A stretch of DNA of 64,000 nucleotides, from NCBI RefSeq assembly GCF_026967925.1, contig NZ_JAPVBI010000001.1, positions 1 through 64,000 on the forward strand. Direction: 5' to 3'. Of the stretch, positions 27,947 to 36,418 are shown in pieces. Made by a program: the position numbers and the translations under genes. Position 1 is the stretch's first letter; each line of letters opens with the position of its first letter. Source of the stretch: Modestobacter sp. VKM Ac-2985 (lineage in GTDB: Bacteria > Actinomycetota > Actinomycetes > Mycobacteriales > Geodermatophilaceae). The notes under the pieces were generated by a model. It ran no database searches, was not told the origin of the DNA, and saw nothing but the letters and a program-made list of their open reading frames with translations.

Positions 27947-29101
27947 GTGGGCACCTCCTTCGACGCACTGAGCGAGGACGCACTCCGCTCGGCCGGCAGC
28001 CTCAAGTGGACGCGGTACGGCGACGCTCTGGGCGGATGGGTCGCCGAGATGGACTTCGGGACGGCGCCGGTGGTGACCCGGGCGCTGCACGACGCGGTCG
28101 ACGCCGGGGCGCTGGGCTACCTGCCCGGCCCGGTCGCCGACGCGATGGCGCAGGCGTGCGCCGGCTGGCAGCTGCGCCGGTACGGCTGGCAGCTGCCGGC
28201 CGAGTGGATCACCCCGCTGGCCGACGTCGTCGCCGGGCTGCAGGCCGCGATCGAGCACTTCACCCCGCCCGGTGCCCCGGTCGTGCTGCCCACCCCGGCC
28301 TACATGCCCTTCCTGAAGGTGCCGCGGCTGATGGGCCGCCAGCTCGTCGAGGTGCCGATGGTGCCGGGCGACGACGGCCGGCCGACCCACGACCTGGCGG
28401 CGCTGGACCGGGCACTGACCCGCGGGGCCCTGCTGGTGCACGTCAACCCGCACAACCCGGTGGGCCGGGTGTTCACCGCGGACGAGCAGCTCGCCCTGGC
28501 CGAGGTGGTGGACCGCAACGGCGCCCGGGTGTTCGCCGACGAGATCCACGCACCGCTGGTGTACCCGGGTGCGGTGCACCGGCCCTACGCCGCGCTGTCG
28601 GAGACCACGGCCCGGCACACGGTGACCGCGACGTCGGCGTCCAAGGCGTTCAACGTGCCCGGGCTCAAGGCCGCGCAGCTGCTGCTGTCCAACCCCGCCG
28701 ACGCCGCGCACTGGGCCGAGGTCGGCGAGCTGGCAGGCCACGGCGCCTCCACCCCCGGGGTGCTGGCCAGCACCGCGGCGTACGACGACGGGGAGGAGTG
28801 GCTGGACGACGTCCTGGCGTACCTGGACGGCAACCGCCGGCTGCTGGCCGAGCTGCTCGCCGAGCACCTGCCGCGCGTGCGGTACACCCCGCCGGAGGGC
28901 ACCTACCTGGCCTGGCTGGACGGCCGGGAGCTGGGCATCGAGGAACCGCTGGGGGAGTTCTTCCTGCGCGAGGCCGGGGTGGCGCTCGTCGACGGCCCGG
29001 AGTGCGGTGCCCCCGGCGCCGGGCACGTGCGGCTGAACCTGGCCACCCCCCGCCCGCTGCTCCGCACGATCGTCGACCGCATGGCCGCCGCCGTCGGCTG
29101 A
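27947..29101 (+). CDS. PatB/MalY-like PLP-dependent C-S lyase
   Basis: A 384-residue class I/II fold-type I PLP enzyme. The opening KWTRYGDALGGWVAEMDFGTAP is replaced here as KWTRYGD then WVAEMDFG, the signature of MalY/PatB cystathionine beta-lyases; VNPHNPVGRVF, FADEIHAPLVYPG and the cofactor Lys233 (TSASKAFNVPGLK) are intact. It probably cleaves cystathionine or other cysteine conjugates to pyruvate, ammonia and a thiol. It starts four bases after the malic enzyme stop. A transaminase role cannot be excluded. Confidence 0.88.
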   Translation: MGTSFDALSEDALRSAGSLKWTRYGDALGGWVAEMDFGTAPVVTRALHDAVDAGALGYLPGPVADAMAQACAGWQLRRYGWQLPAEWITPLADVVAGLQAAIEHFTPPGAPVVLPTPAYMPFLKVPRLMGRQLVEVPMVPGDDGRPTHDLAALDRALTRGALLVHVNPHNPVGRVFTADEQLALAEVVDRNGARVFADEIHAPLVYPGAVHRPYAALSETTARHTVTATSASKAFNVPGLKAAQLLLSNPADAAHWAEVGELAGHGASTPGVLASTAAYDDGEEWLDDVLAYLDGNRRLLAELLAEHLPRVRYTPPEGTYLAWLDGRELGIEEPLGEFFLREAGVALVDGPECGAPGAGHVRLNLATPRPLLRTIVDRMAAAVG

Positions 29102-29105
29102 CCCA

Positions 29106-29129
29106 GGGCAGAAATGGCCATTTCTGCCC
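29106..29129. repeat. Perfect 24-bp loopless palindrome
   Basis: GGGCAGAAATGG and CCATTTCTGCCC are exact reverse complements with no spacer. It begins four bases after the stop of the C-S lyase gene and ends 34 bases before the -10 of the glycosylase gene. It could be a transcription end, a protein-binding site, or one copy of a dispersed genomic palindrome. Confidence 0.75.
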
Positions 29130-29162
29130 GGACGGGGGACGACGGGGACGGCGTCCGGCGTG

Positions 29163-29168
29163 GATCAT
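29163..29168 (+). promoter_or_regulatory. -10-like hexamer before the Fpg/Nei glycosylase
   Basis: GATCAT is followed by six bases and the GTG start at 29175. No ribosome-binding site is seen, so a leaderless transcript is likely. Confidence 0.45.
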
Positions 29169-29174
29169 GGGCGG

Positions 29175-30044
29175 GTGCCCGAGTTGCCCGAGGTGGAGGC
29201 GCTGGCGGCGTTCCTGCGGGAGAACGCGGTCGGCCGGATCGTGACGCGCGTCGACCTGGCCGCGGTGCAGGCGATCAAGACCTTCGACCCGCCGCTCTCC
29301 TCGCTGGCCGGGCTGGAGCTCACCGGCGCCGCACGGCACGGCAAGTTCCTCGACCTGGACGTCTCCGGGCTGCACCTGGTCGTCCACCTGGCCCGGGCCG
29401 GCTGGCTGCACTGGCGGCAGAACCTGCCCACCGCACCGCCCAAGCCGGGCAAGGGGCCGCTGGCGCTGCGGGTGCACCTGGAGCCGCGCGAGGGTGAGCT
29501 GCCCGAAGGCTTCGACCTGACCGAGCAGGGCACCCGCAAGGGACTGGCGGTCTACGTGGTGCGTTCGCCGGCCGAGGTAGCGGGCATCGCCCGGCTCGGC
29601 CCGGACGCACTGGAGCTGGACGCCGAGACCCTCGGGGCGCTGCTGGCCGGCCGGCGCACCCAGCTCAAGGGCACCCTCACCGACCAGACCGTGCTCTCCG
29701 GGATCGGGAACGCCTACTCCGACGAGATCCTGCACGCCGCCCGGCTCTCCCCGTTCAAGATGGCCGACAAGGTCACCGACGACGAGCTGCTCCGGTTGCA
29801 CGCCGCGATGCGGGAGACGCTGACCGGGGCCCTGGACCGTCAGCTGGGGCAGCGGGCGGCGACGCTCAAGGGCGAGAAGCGGGCCGGCCTGCAGGTGCAC
29901 GCCCGCACCGGGCTGCCCTGCCCGGTCTGCGGGGACACCGTGCGCGAGGTGTCCTTCGCCGACACCTCGCTGCAGTACTGCGCGACCTGTCAGACCGGCG
30001 GCAAGCCGCTGGCCGACCGGCGGATGTCCAAGCTGCTGCGTTGA
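29175..30044 (+). CDS. Fpg/Nei family DNA glycosylase
   Basis: A 289-residue base-excision repair enzyme. The start gives V(M)-Pro2-Glu3-Leu-Pro-Glu, the catalytic N-terminus required for beta/delta elimination, which fixes the GTG at 29175. The H2TH region (TLTDQTVLSGIGNAYSDEI, then LSPFKM) and a C-terminal zinc finger (CPVCGDTVREVSF..YCATCQTGGK) with four cysteines are intact. It removes oxidised bases; whether it prefers 8-oxoguanine (Fpg) or pyrimidines (Nei) is not evident, and the long insert after residue 85 differs from textbook MutM. Confidence 0.9.
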   Translation: MPELPEVEALAAFLRENAVGRIVTRVDLAAVQAIKTFDPPLSSLAGLELTGAARHGKFLDLDVSGLHLVVHLARAGWLHWRQNLPTAPPKPGKGPLALRVHLEPREGELPEGFDLTEQGTRKGLAVYVVRSPAEVAGIARLGPDALELDAETLGALLAGRRTQLKGTLTDQTVLSGIGNAYSDEILHAARLSPFKMADKVTDDELLRLHAAMRETLTGALDRQLGQRAATLKGEKRAGLQVHARTGLPCPVCGDTVREVSFADTSLQYCATCQTGGKPLADRRMSKLLR

Positions 30045-30055
30045 GCCGGGAGGGC

Positions 30056-30061
30056 CACGAT
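30056..30061 (+). promoter_or_regulatory. -10-like hexamer before the HAD hydrolase
   Basis: CACGAT, six bases, then the ATG at 30068; the spacing and sequence are the same as before the malic enzyme gene. It supports 30068 rather than the TTG at 30041 as the start. Confidence 0.45.
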
Positions 30062-30067
30062 GGGCGC

Positions 30068-30730
30068 ATGGCCCTGGTGACGTTCGACCTGTTCAGCGCG
30101 CTGATCGACTCCCGGGCGGGTGGCTCGGCGACGTTCGACTCCCTCGCGCAGGGGCGCGGCTGGGACGTCGCCGGCAGCGACCTGTACGACGACTGGGACG
30201 CCCGCAACAAGGCCTCCCAGAAGGACGTCACCGACTGGGTGCCCTTCGCCGAGCACTGCCGGCGCGCCCTCGCCGACACCTACGCGGCCCGGGGCCTGGA
30301 CGCCGACGCCACCGCGGACACCCTCGCGCTGCTGGCGTCGCTGCCGGACTGGCCGCTGTGGCCCGACGTCGGCCGGGCGCTGCCGCTGGTGGCCGAGCAG
30401 CACCGGGTCGGGGTGCTGTCCAACGTGGACGACGACCTGTTCGCCCGCACCCGCGCCGCCGACCTGGTGCACCCGGACGCCGTCCTGACCAGTGAGCGGC
30501 TGCACGCCTACAAGCCGCACCCGGAGATCTACCAGCGGGCGGCCGAGGCCGGGGCCGGGGTGCACGTCCCCGCGTCGGCGCGGGACACCCGGGGCGCGCT
30601 GGAGGCCGGGCTCACCGTCGTCCGGGTGCGTCGGCCGGGGCACCGGGTCGACCCGGACGGGCCGCAGCCGCAGCACGAGGTCCCCGATCTCCTGGAGCTC
30701 CCCGGCGTGCTCGCCGCCCTGACCGGGTAG
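30068..30730 (+). CDS. HAD-superfamily hydrolase
   Basis: A 220-residue haloacid dehalogenase-like protein. Motif I is VTFDLFSALID with the nucleophilic aspartate, motif II is VLSNVDDD, motif III the lysine in HAYKPHPEIY. The glycine/threonine usual after the nucleophile (FGTL) is FSAL, and the acidic motif IV is weak (ASARDTRGALEAGL), so activity is less certain. Many such proteins are small-molecule phosphatases; no substrate can be given. Confidence 0.8.
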   Translation: MALVTFDLFSALIDSRAGGSATFDSLAQGRGWDVAGSDLYDDWDARNKASQKDVTDWVPFAEHCRRALADTYAARGLDADATADTLALLASLPDWPLWPDVGRALPLVAEQHRVGVLSNVDDDLFARTRAADLVHPDAVLTSERLHAYKPHPEIYQRAAEAGAGVHVPASARDTRGALEAGLTVVRVRRPGHRVDPDGPQPQHEVPDLLELPGVLAALTG

Positions 30731-30810
30731 CCCGCCTGCGGACGCGGCCGATCCCGGTGGCTCGACGGACCAGGGGGAGCCGACGAGCAGGAGCGGACGA
30801 GGAGGAACCG

Positions 30811-31578
30811 ATGAGGGACACCCCCCGCGTCGTCGCGGTGGTCGTTGCGGCGGTCGCCCAGATCGTCGGCAGCCCGCTGGGCGCCGCCATCGCCGGCCGC
30901 AGCGTCGGCGACGTCAGCGACGCCGACCGCTCGCTGGTCACCCCGGCCGGCTGGGCCTTCAGCATCTGGGGGCTGATCTTCGCCGGGTCGCTGGCCTGGG
31001 CGGTCTACCAGGCGCTGCCCGCCCAGCGCGGGCGCGAGGTGCACCGGCGCACCGGGTGGCCGCTGGCGATCGCGTTCGCCGGCAACGCCGTCTGGGAGGT
31101 CGTCTTCCCCCTGGACGGGGCCTGGCAGTACGTCGCCACGGTGCTGATCTTCGGCATCACCGCGGCGGCCGCCGTCGCCTACGTCCGGCTGCAGACCGTG
31201 CCGGCCGACGGGCTGGCCCGGTTCCTGCCGCGGGCCACCGCGGGGTTGCTGTTGGGCTGGCTCACCGTGGCGTCGGTGGCCGCGGTGGGCAGCGCCGGGG
31301 TGGCGCTCGGGCTGTCCCCGGACACCCTCGCGGCTCAGGCCTGGGCGGTCGCCGCGCTGGTCACGGTCGCCGGGATCGCCGCGGCGGTGCTCCTCGGCTC
31401 CTACGTCGCCGCCGGCCCGTTCGCGGCCGCGGTCATCTGGGGCCTGCTCGGCATCGCTGCCGCCGAGGGGTCGCAGCAGGTCGCCGTGGCCGCGATCAGC
31501 GCGGCCGCCGTCGTCCTGGTGGCGCTGGCCGGCCGGGCGCTGACCCGGACCGACCGGAGCGCCCTGCTGGTCGGCTGA
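30811..31578 (+). CDS. TspO/MBR-like membrane protein
   Basis: A 255-residue integral membrane protein with about seven to eight hydrophobic helices. The segment TPAGWAFSIWGLIFAG (about 43-58) is the hallmark of TspO-related tryptophan-rich proteins, which bind tetrapyrroles or similar ligands. It is about 100 residues longer than classical five-helix TspO, so it belongs to a longer relative. The ATG at 30811 follows GGAGGAACCG; an earlier in-frame ATG at 30757 is less likely. Confidence 0.78.
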   Translation: MRDTPRVVAVVVAAVAQIVGSPLGAAIAGRSVGDVSDADRSLVTPAGWAFSIWGLIFAGSLAWAVYQALPAQRGREVHRRTGWPLAIAFAGNAVWEVVFPLDGAWQYVATVLIFGITAAAAVAYVRLQTVPADGLARFLPRATAGLLLGWLTVASVAAVGSAGVALGLSPDTLAAQAWAVAALVTVAGIAAAVLLGSYVAAGPFAAAVIWGLLGIAAAEGSQQVAVAAISAAAVVLVALAGRALTRTDRSALLVG

Positions 31579-31599
31579 GCCCGCCGGCCGGCGCTGCTG

Positions 31600-32802
31600 T
31601 CAGCCCCGGCTGCCGGCCCGCCGGGAGGCGAGCCGCCGGGCGCGGGCGGGGGCATCCGTCGGCCGGCCGGGGGGGACGTCGTCGGCCGAGCCGACCGCCG
31701 TCCACCAGTCGCGGACCGGGGGCGGGGCCAGCACGTCGACCCGCTCACCGGGCTGGGGGATCACCACCGTCACCCCGCGGGCCTCGGCCGCGGCGAGCAG
31801 CCGCTGCACCGGTTCGGCCCAGCGGTGGAAGGCCAGGTTGAACGTCGCCCAGTGGATCGGCACGAGCACCCGGCCACCCAGGTCGCCGTGCGCGCGCACG
31901 GCCTCCTCCGGGTCCATGTGGATGGCGTGCCAGGCGTCGTTGTAGGCGCCGATCGGCTGCAGCGTCAGGTCGAAGGGCCCCAGGCGCGCGCCGATCCCGG
32001 CGAAGGCCGGGGTGTAGCCGGTGTCCCCGCCGAAGAACACCCGGTGCCGGGGGCCGGCCACCACCCAGGACGACCAGAGCGTGGTGTCCCGGGCGAAGAA
32101 CCGGCCGGAGAAGTGCCGAGCCTCGGTGCAGGTGAGGGTGAGCCCGGCGACGGTCGTGGTGCCGTCCCAGTCCAGCTCGACGATCCGGTCCTCCGGCACG
32201 CCCCACCGGCGCAGGTGCGCGCCGATGCCGAGCGGGACGACGAACGGCGCCGACTGCTCGCGCACCAGGGCCCGCACGGTCGGCAGGTCCAGGTGGTCGT
32301 AGTGGTCGTGGCTGATCAGCACGGCGTCGACCGGCGGCAGGCTCTCCACCGGCGCCGGGGGCTCGTGCAGCCGGGTGGGGCCGAGCAGCGGGGACGGGGA
32401 CACCCGAGCGCCCCACACCGGGTCGGCCAGCACCCGCCGGCCGTCGATCTCGAGCAGGGCGCTGGAGTGCCCGAACCAGGTGACCGCCAGCTCGGCGGCC
32501 TGCTCGGGCACCTCGGGGACGGTCAGCGGGATCGGCCCGCCGGGCAGCCCCTTGTGCCGGTCCTCGTGCCACTGGCGCAGCAGGCCGTCCCGGGCGTTGG
32601 CCGGGGCGAGCGCCGGGGTGGGCAGGTTGTTGTGGAACTTGCCCTCGGCGAACTGGGACGAGCCGGTGACGGTCGGACGGAGCCGGCGCTGGCTGGCGCC
32701 GAGGGCGACGGGCAGGCCCCAGGCGGCGCGGGCGACCCAGCTGACGCCGCCCAGCAGGGCGGTGGCAGCGGTGGCGGTGGCGACACGACGGAGGAACGGC
32801 AC
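31600..32802 (-). CDS. MBL-fold metallo-hydrolase (NAPE-PLD/UlaG-like)
   Basis: A 400-residue protein with a membrane-spanning or signal-anchor N-terminus (residues 7-32), then a metallo-beta-lactamase fold: WFGHSSALLEIDG (109-121), the metal motif SHDHYDHLD (164-172), FFGGDTGYTP, and a late HW (PIHWATFNLAFH). The sequence around the metal motif is closest to NAPE-phospholipase D and RomA-type outer proteins, so a phosphodiesterase on lipids or sugar phosphates is plausible. The GTG start is supported by a -10-like hexamer. Confidence 0.85.
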   Translation of the reverse strand: MPFLRRVATATAATALLGGVSWVARAAWGLPVALGASQRRLRPTVTGSSQFAEGKFHNNLPTPALAPANARDGLLRQWHEDRHKGLPGGPIPLTVPEVPEQAAELAVTWFGHSSALLEIDGRRVLADPVWGARVSPSPLLGPTRLHEPPAPVESLPPVDAVLISHDHYDHLDLPTVRALVREQSAPFVVPLGIGAHLRRWGVPEDRIVELDWDGTTTVAGLTLTCTEARHFSGRFFARDTTLWSSWVVAGPRHRVFFGGDTGYTPAFAGIGARLGPFDLTLQPIGAYNDAWHAIHMDPEEAVRAHGDLGGRVLVPIHWATFNLAFHRWAEPVQRLLAAAEARGVTVVIPQPGERVDVLAPPPVRDWWTAVGSADDVPPGRPTDAPARARRLASRRAGSRG

Positions 32803-32808
32803 GTCCCC

Positions 32809-32814
32809 AGCATC
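32809..32814 (-). promoter_or_regulatory. -10-like hexamer before the MBL-fold gene
   Basis: On the minus strand GATGCT is followed by six bases and the GTG at 32802. It is between the long hairpin at 32854-32898 and the gene. Confidence 0.4.
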
Positions 32815-32853
32815 CCCGACGCAGCTGGGCGTTGCCCAGGAAGTGATGGGGAA

Positions 32854-32898
32854 GACGCTTGTGCTCTGCTCACCGGGGGTGAGCAGAGCACAAGCGTC
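32854..32898 (-). terminator. Long perfect hairpin, 21-bp arms
   Basis: Arm 32854-32874 (from GACGCTTGTGCTCTGCTCACC, 21 bases) is exactly complementary to 32878-32898 around a GGG loop. It starts 45 bases downstream of the stop of the ABC exporter operon on the minus strand, so it most likely ends that transcript. There is no T-run, as is common in very GC-rich genomes. It could equally be a copy of a dispersed palindrome. Confidence 0.65.
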
Positions 32899-32943
32899 CG
32901 GGGGGTTCCTGCCCTGGGTCACCGGGGTGGGGGGAGCCCCTCG

Positions 32944-35406
32944 TCAGCCGGCGATCGCGGCCACCGGCGGGGTCTTCGCCGCCCGCCGGGCCGGCAGCAC
33001 CGAGGCCAGCAGTCCGGCCACCGTGGCGACCAGCACGATCGCGCCGACCTGCAGCCACGGGATGCTGATCACGACCTCGCCGATCTCGCCGAGCGCGGAG
33101 GCGACCCCGACCAGGCCGTACGCGCCACCGACCAGCACCCCGAGCACCGCGGCGACGCCGGCGACCAGGACCGCCTCCCAGGCCAGCAGCGCCCGGAGCT
33201 GGCCACGGGTCAGGCCGAGGGCCCGCAGCAGGCCGCTCTCCTGGCGCCGTTCGACCACCGAGAGGGCCAGGGTGTTGCCCACCCCGATCAGCGCGATCAG
33301 CACGGCCACGCCGAGCAGCCCGGTGACCACCAGCAGCAGGACGTCGACCACCTGGTCGATCGCGGCCCGCTCGCTGGCCAGGCCGGTGACGAACGAGGTC
33401 GGCAGTGCCGCGCCCACCAGGTCGGTGACCTCGTCGGTCGCCGCGGTCTGGTCGACGCCGTCGGCCAGTCGCAGCCACACCGTCTCCACGGCTGCCTCGG
33501 GCACCAGCGCCTGCAGGTCGGTGCTGGACAGCAGGGTCCGGTCGGTCTCCCCGGCCAGCACGGTCAGGGTGCGGGAGCGGTCAGCGGAGGTCAGCGTCAG
33601 CGCGTCGCCGGGCTGCGCGCCCCAGGTCTCGGCCTCCCAGGCGGAGAGCACCACCTGGCCGAGCTCGGGCAGCGTCACGTCGCTCGTCGAGCGCAGCACC
33701 GGGAGCGCCTCCGCGCTGTCGACGCCGCTGACCCAGCTCTCCACCCCGTCCGGCCCGGTGACCATCGCCGCGGTGAGACCGGCGGCCTCGACCACGCCGT
33801 CGACCGACTCCAGTTGGCTCTGCAGCGTGGCGGGTACCGGCTCGTCGTAGCTCTCGACGATCACGTCGGTCGGGTAGGCCGCGGCGAGGCCGGCCTGGGC
33901 GGTCGCCCGGGTGGAGCTGGCCCCCACGACCATCGCCGTGGTCAGCGTGACGCCGATCAGCAGGGCGGTCGCGGTGGCCGCCGTCCGGCGGGGGTTGCGG
34001 GTGGCGTTGCCGGTGGCCAGCCGGGCCGGCAGCCCGCCCACGCGGCCGAGCAACCGGCCCGCCCCGGCGACGATCGGCGGCACTGCCCGCTGTGCGAGCA
34101 GCAGCAGCCCCAGGGAGCTGAGCACCCCGCCGGCCAGCGCGATCAGGATGTCCGGCGCGACCACGCCCAGCGCCATCAGCGCGATACCGGGGACGGCGAG
34201 CAGCAGACCGGTCACCAGTCGGGCCACGCCGCCGCGGGAGCGCAGCGGCGCCGGGTCGGTCGGGCGCAGCGCGGCGAGCGGGGCGACCCGGGTGGCGGCG
34301 CGGGCCGGGGCCAGCGCGGCGATCAGCGTGGTCACCGTGCCGACGGCGATCCCGACGAGCACGACGTACGGCGGCACCGCCACCCCGGACAGCGGGATGG
34401 GCGAGTCCATGCCGGACACCACCGCCGAGACGGCGGCCGACAGCCCGATGCCGGCGAGCACGCCGATCACCGACGCCACCAGCCCGGTCAGCACCGCCTC
34501 GCCGAGCACGCTCCGGCGCACCTGCCGGGAGGTCGCCCCGATGCAGCGCAGCAACGCCAGGTCGCGGGTCCGCTGGGCGAGCAGGACGGCGAAGGTGTTG
34601 GCGATGACCAGCCCGGCGACGAGCACCGCGATGGTGGCGAACACCAGGAGCGTCGTGGTGAGCCAGGCGGCGTCCCCGGTGAGCATGGCGACGGACTCCA
34701 CCGCCTGTTCGGTCCCGGTGCGGACGGTGAGGTCCTCGGCGGGCAGCGCGGCGCGCACCTCGTCGGCCAGCAGACCCGGGTCGGTGCGGGCGGGGCCGGC
34801 GATGCGGAGCTCGCTCGGCTCCGTCGCGCCCCAGGCCTGGGCCTGGTCGGCGGTGACGTAGGCCTTGCCGTAGACGCCGGCGGTGGGGTCGCCGCCCAGG
34901 TCGACCACGCCGGTCACGGTCGCGTCGACGGTGGTGCCGGTGCCCTCGTCGTCGTAGGTGGTGACCGGCAGGACGTCGCCGACGGCGGCGCCGACGCGCT
35001 CGCTGACCGCGACCTCGCCCGGACGCAGCGGCAGCGAGCCGGCGCTCAGCTGCTGCCAGCGCAGCCCCGGGTCGCCGGCCACCGACTCGACCAGCAGGTA
35101 CTGGGCGCCGGTGCGGCCGGGGGCCACGGCCTGCACGGAGGTCTGCCAGGTCGGGTCGACGGCCTGCACGGCGGTCAGCGCGGTGAGGGTGTCGACGTGC
35201 TGGGCCAGGCCGGTGCCGCTGTCGGAGGTGACCACCACGTCGGTGTCGACGTACTGGGCGCCGGCGGCCTCCAGGACGGTGGCCTTCGTGGTCTCGTTGA
35301 GCACCAGGGTGGCGACCACGAAGCCCACCGCGATGACGATCGCCAGGGTCGAGGCGACCAGCCGGCCGGCGTGCGCCCGGATGCTCGCCAGGGTCACTGC
35401 GCGCAT
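32944..35406 (-). CDS. ABC exporter permease, FtsX/MacB type
   Basis: An 820-residue permease with two FtsX domains, each with four-helix character: an N-terminal anchor helix (about 15-38), a large extracytoplasmic domain, helices around 270-420 (LALLRCIGATSRQVRRSVLGEA), a second extracytoplasmic domain and a C-terminal FtsX block (QESGLLRALGLTRGQLRALLAWEA). Works with the ATPase encoded five bases upstream. Such ABC systems move lipids, lipoproteins or antimicrobial peptides rather than small nutrients. The ATG at 35406 fits the ATPase stop; the open frame continues upstream only as a shadow. Confidence 0.9.
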   Translation of the reverse strand: MRAVTLASIRAHAGRLVASTLAIVIAVGFVVATLVLNETTKATVLEAAGAQYVDTDVVVTSDSGTGLAQHVDTLTALTAVQAVDPTWQTSVQAVAPGRTGAQYLLVESVAGDPGLRWQQLSAGSLPLRPGEVAVSERVGAAVGDVLPVTTYDDEGTGTTVDATVTGVVDLGGDPTAGVYGKAYVTADQAQAWGATEPSELRIAGPARTDPGLLADEVRAALPAEDLTVRTGTEQAVESVAMLTGDAAWLTTTLLVFATIAVLVAGLVIANTFAVLLAQRTRDLALLRCIGATSRQVRRSVLGEAVLTGLVASVIGVLAGIGLSAAVSAVVSGMDSPIPLSGVAVPPYVVLVGIAVGTVTTLIAALAPARAATRVAPLAALRPTDPAPLRSRGGVARLVTGLLLAVPGIALMALGVVAPDILIALAGGVLSSLGLLLLAQRAVPPIVAGAGRLLGRVGGLPARLATGNATRNPRRTAATATALLIGVTLTTAMVVGASSTRATAQAGLAAAYPTDVIVESYDEPVPATLQSQLESVDGVVEAAGLTAAMVTGPDGVESWVSGVDSAEALPVLRSTSDVTLPELGQVVLSAWEAETWGAQPGDALTLTSADRSRTLTVLAGETDRTLLSSTDLQALVPEAAVETVWLRLADGVDQTAATDEVTDLVGAALPTSFVTGLASERAAIDQVVDVLLLVVTGLLGVAVLIALIGVGNTLALSVVERRQESGLLRALGLTRGQLRALLAWEAVLVAGVAAVLGVLVGGAYGLVGVASALGEIGEVVISIPWLQVGAIVLVATVAGLLASVLPARRAAKTPPVAAIAG

Positions 35407-35411
35407 GACGG

Positions 35412-36182
35412 TCAGGCCCCCAGTCCGCGGAGCGCGTTGATGATCGAGTCGGTGGTGGGCTGGTGGACCTCGCCGGCGAGCCGGCCGTCGGCCAGCAGCA
35501 CGACCCGGTCGGCGTAGGCGGCGGCCACCGGGTCGTGGGTGACCATGACGACGGTCTGGCCGGTCTCCCGCACGCTGGAGCGCAGCAGGTCCAGCACCTC
35601 GGCACCGGCGTGGCTGTCCAGGTTGCCGGTGGGCTCGTCGGCGAAGACGACGTCGGGGCGGGGGAGCAGCGCCCGGGCGACGGCGACCCGCTGCTGCTGG
35701 CCGCCGGAGAGCTCGTGCGGGCGGTGGTTCAGGCGGTCGCGCAGGCCCAGCCGGCCGATCACGGAGTCCATCCACGCCCGGTCCGGGCGCTGGCCGGCCA
35801 GCTGCATCGGCAGCAGGATGTTGTCCTGGGCGTTGAGCACCGGCAGCAGGTTGAAGGACTGGAAGACGAAGCCGATCCGCTCGCGGCGCAGCGTGGTCAG
35901 CTGGTCGTCGCGCAGGCTGGTCAGCTCGGTGTCGCCGAGCCAGACCTTGCCGCCGGTCGCGGTGTCCAGGCCGGCCAGGCAGTGCATGAGGGTGGACTTG
36001 CCCGAGCCGGAGGGGCCCATGATCGCGGTGAACGCGCCCCGGTCGAACGCGACGTCGACGCCGGCCAGGGCGTGCACCGCGGTCTCACCCGAGCCGTAGG
36101 TCTTGCGCAGGTCGGTGGCGTGGACGGCGGCGGACTGCGTCGCCGCGGGCTCACCCGGGACGGTCATGACGGGGACGGACAC
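35412..36182 (-). CDS. ABC exporter ATPase, LolD/MacB type
   Basis: A 256-residue ATPase with Walker A GPSGSGKST, Q-loop VFQSFNLLP, signature LSGGQQQRVAVARAL, Walker B VVFADEPTGNLDS and H-loop MVTHDP, the pattern of MacB/LolD exporters. The GTG at 36182 follows GGAGG at five bases, which decides the start over the ATG at 36167. Operon: ATPase then FtsX permease, probably ended by the hairpin at 32854-32898. Confidence 0.92.
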   Translation of the reverse strand: MSVPVMTVPGEPAATQSAAVHATDLRKTYGSGETAVHALAGVDVAFDRGAFTAIMGPSGSGKSTLMHCLAGLDTATGGKVWLGDTELTSLRDDQLTTLRRERIGFVFQSFNLLPVLNAQDNILLPMQLAGQRPDRAWMDSVIGRLGLRDRLNHRPHELSGGQQQRVAVARALLPRPDVVFADEPTGNLDSHAGAEVLDLLRSSVRETGQTVVMVTHDPVAAAYADRVVLLADGRLAGEVHQPTTDSIINALRGLGA

Positions 36183-36208
36183 TTCGGCCTCCAGAGGCGG
36201 TGATCGGG

Positions 36209-36220
36209 ACGTGATCACGT
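36209..36220. promoter_or_regulatory. 12-bp palindrome upstream of the ABC exporter operon
   Basis: ACGTGATCACGT is a perfect palindrome 27 bases before the ATPase start. Its position suits an operator, but it is short and could be chance. Confidence 0.3.
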
Positions 36221-36339
36221 TCTCGCCCTGAGGCCTCCGCCCGCGTCGCCGCAGGGGCTGGTCTCCACGGAGGCTGTGGTGCACCTGTGGGCTGACCCGG
36301 GGTCATCCCCCAGGGGCATGCCCCGCCCCTGGGCCGCGC

Positions 36340-36397
36340 CGAGTGCCGTCTCGTCGACGCTTCGCCGTGCCGGCAGGCGTCGACAGCTCCGCACTCG
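36340..36397 (-). terminator. Candidate terminator of the two-component operon
   Basis: Arm 36340-36360 pairs with 36377-36397: CGAGTGC with GCACTCG at the base and GTCGACGC with GCGTCGAC at the top, with an internal mismatch region. It begins 21 bases after the response-regulator stop on the minus strand. A second small stem (CCCAGGGGC, 36309-36317, with GCCCCTGGG, 36325-36333) follows. Confidence 0.5.
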
Positions 36398-36418
36398 ATG
36401 GAGGCGACCGTGCGGACG

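Noticed and set aside
31825-35517. A plus-strand open frame of about 1,230 codons opposite the MBL and FtsX genes
   Set aside because: Its product is low-complexity (Gly, Gln, His, Arg rich), and the opposite strand encodes clear MBL and FtsX proteins.
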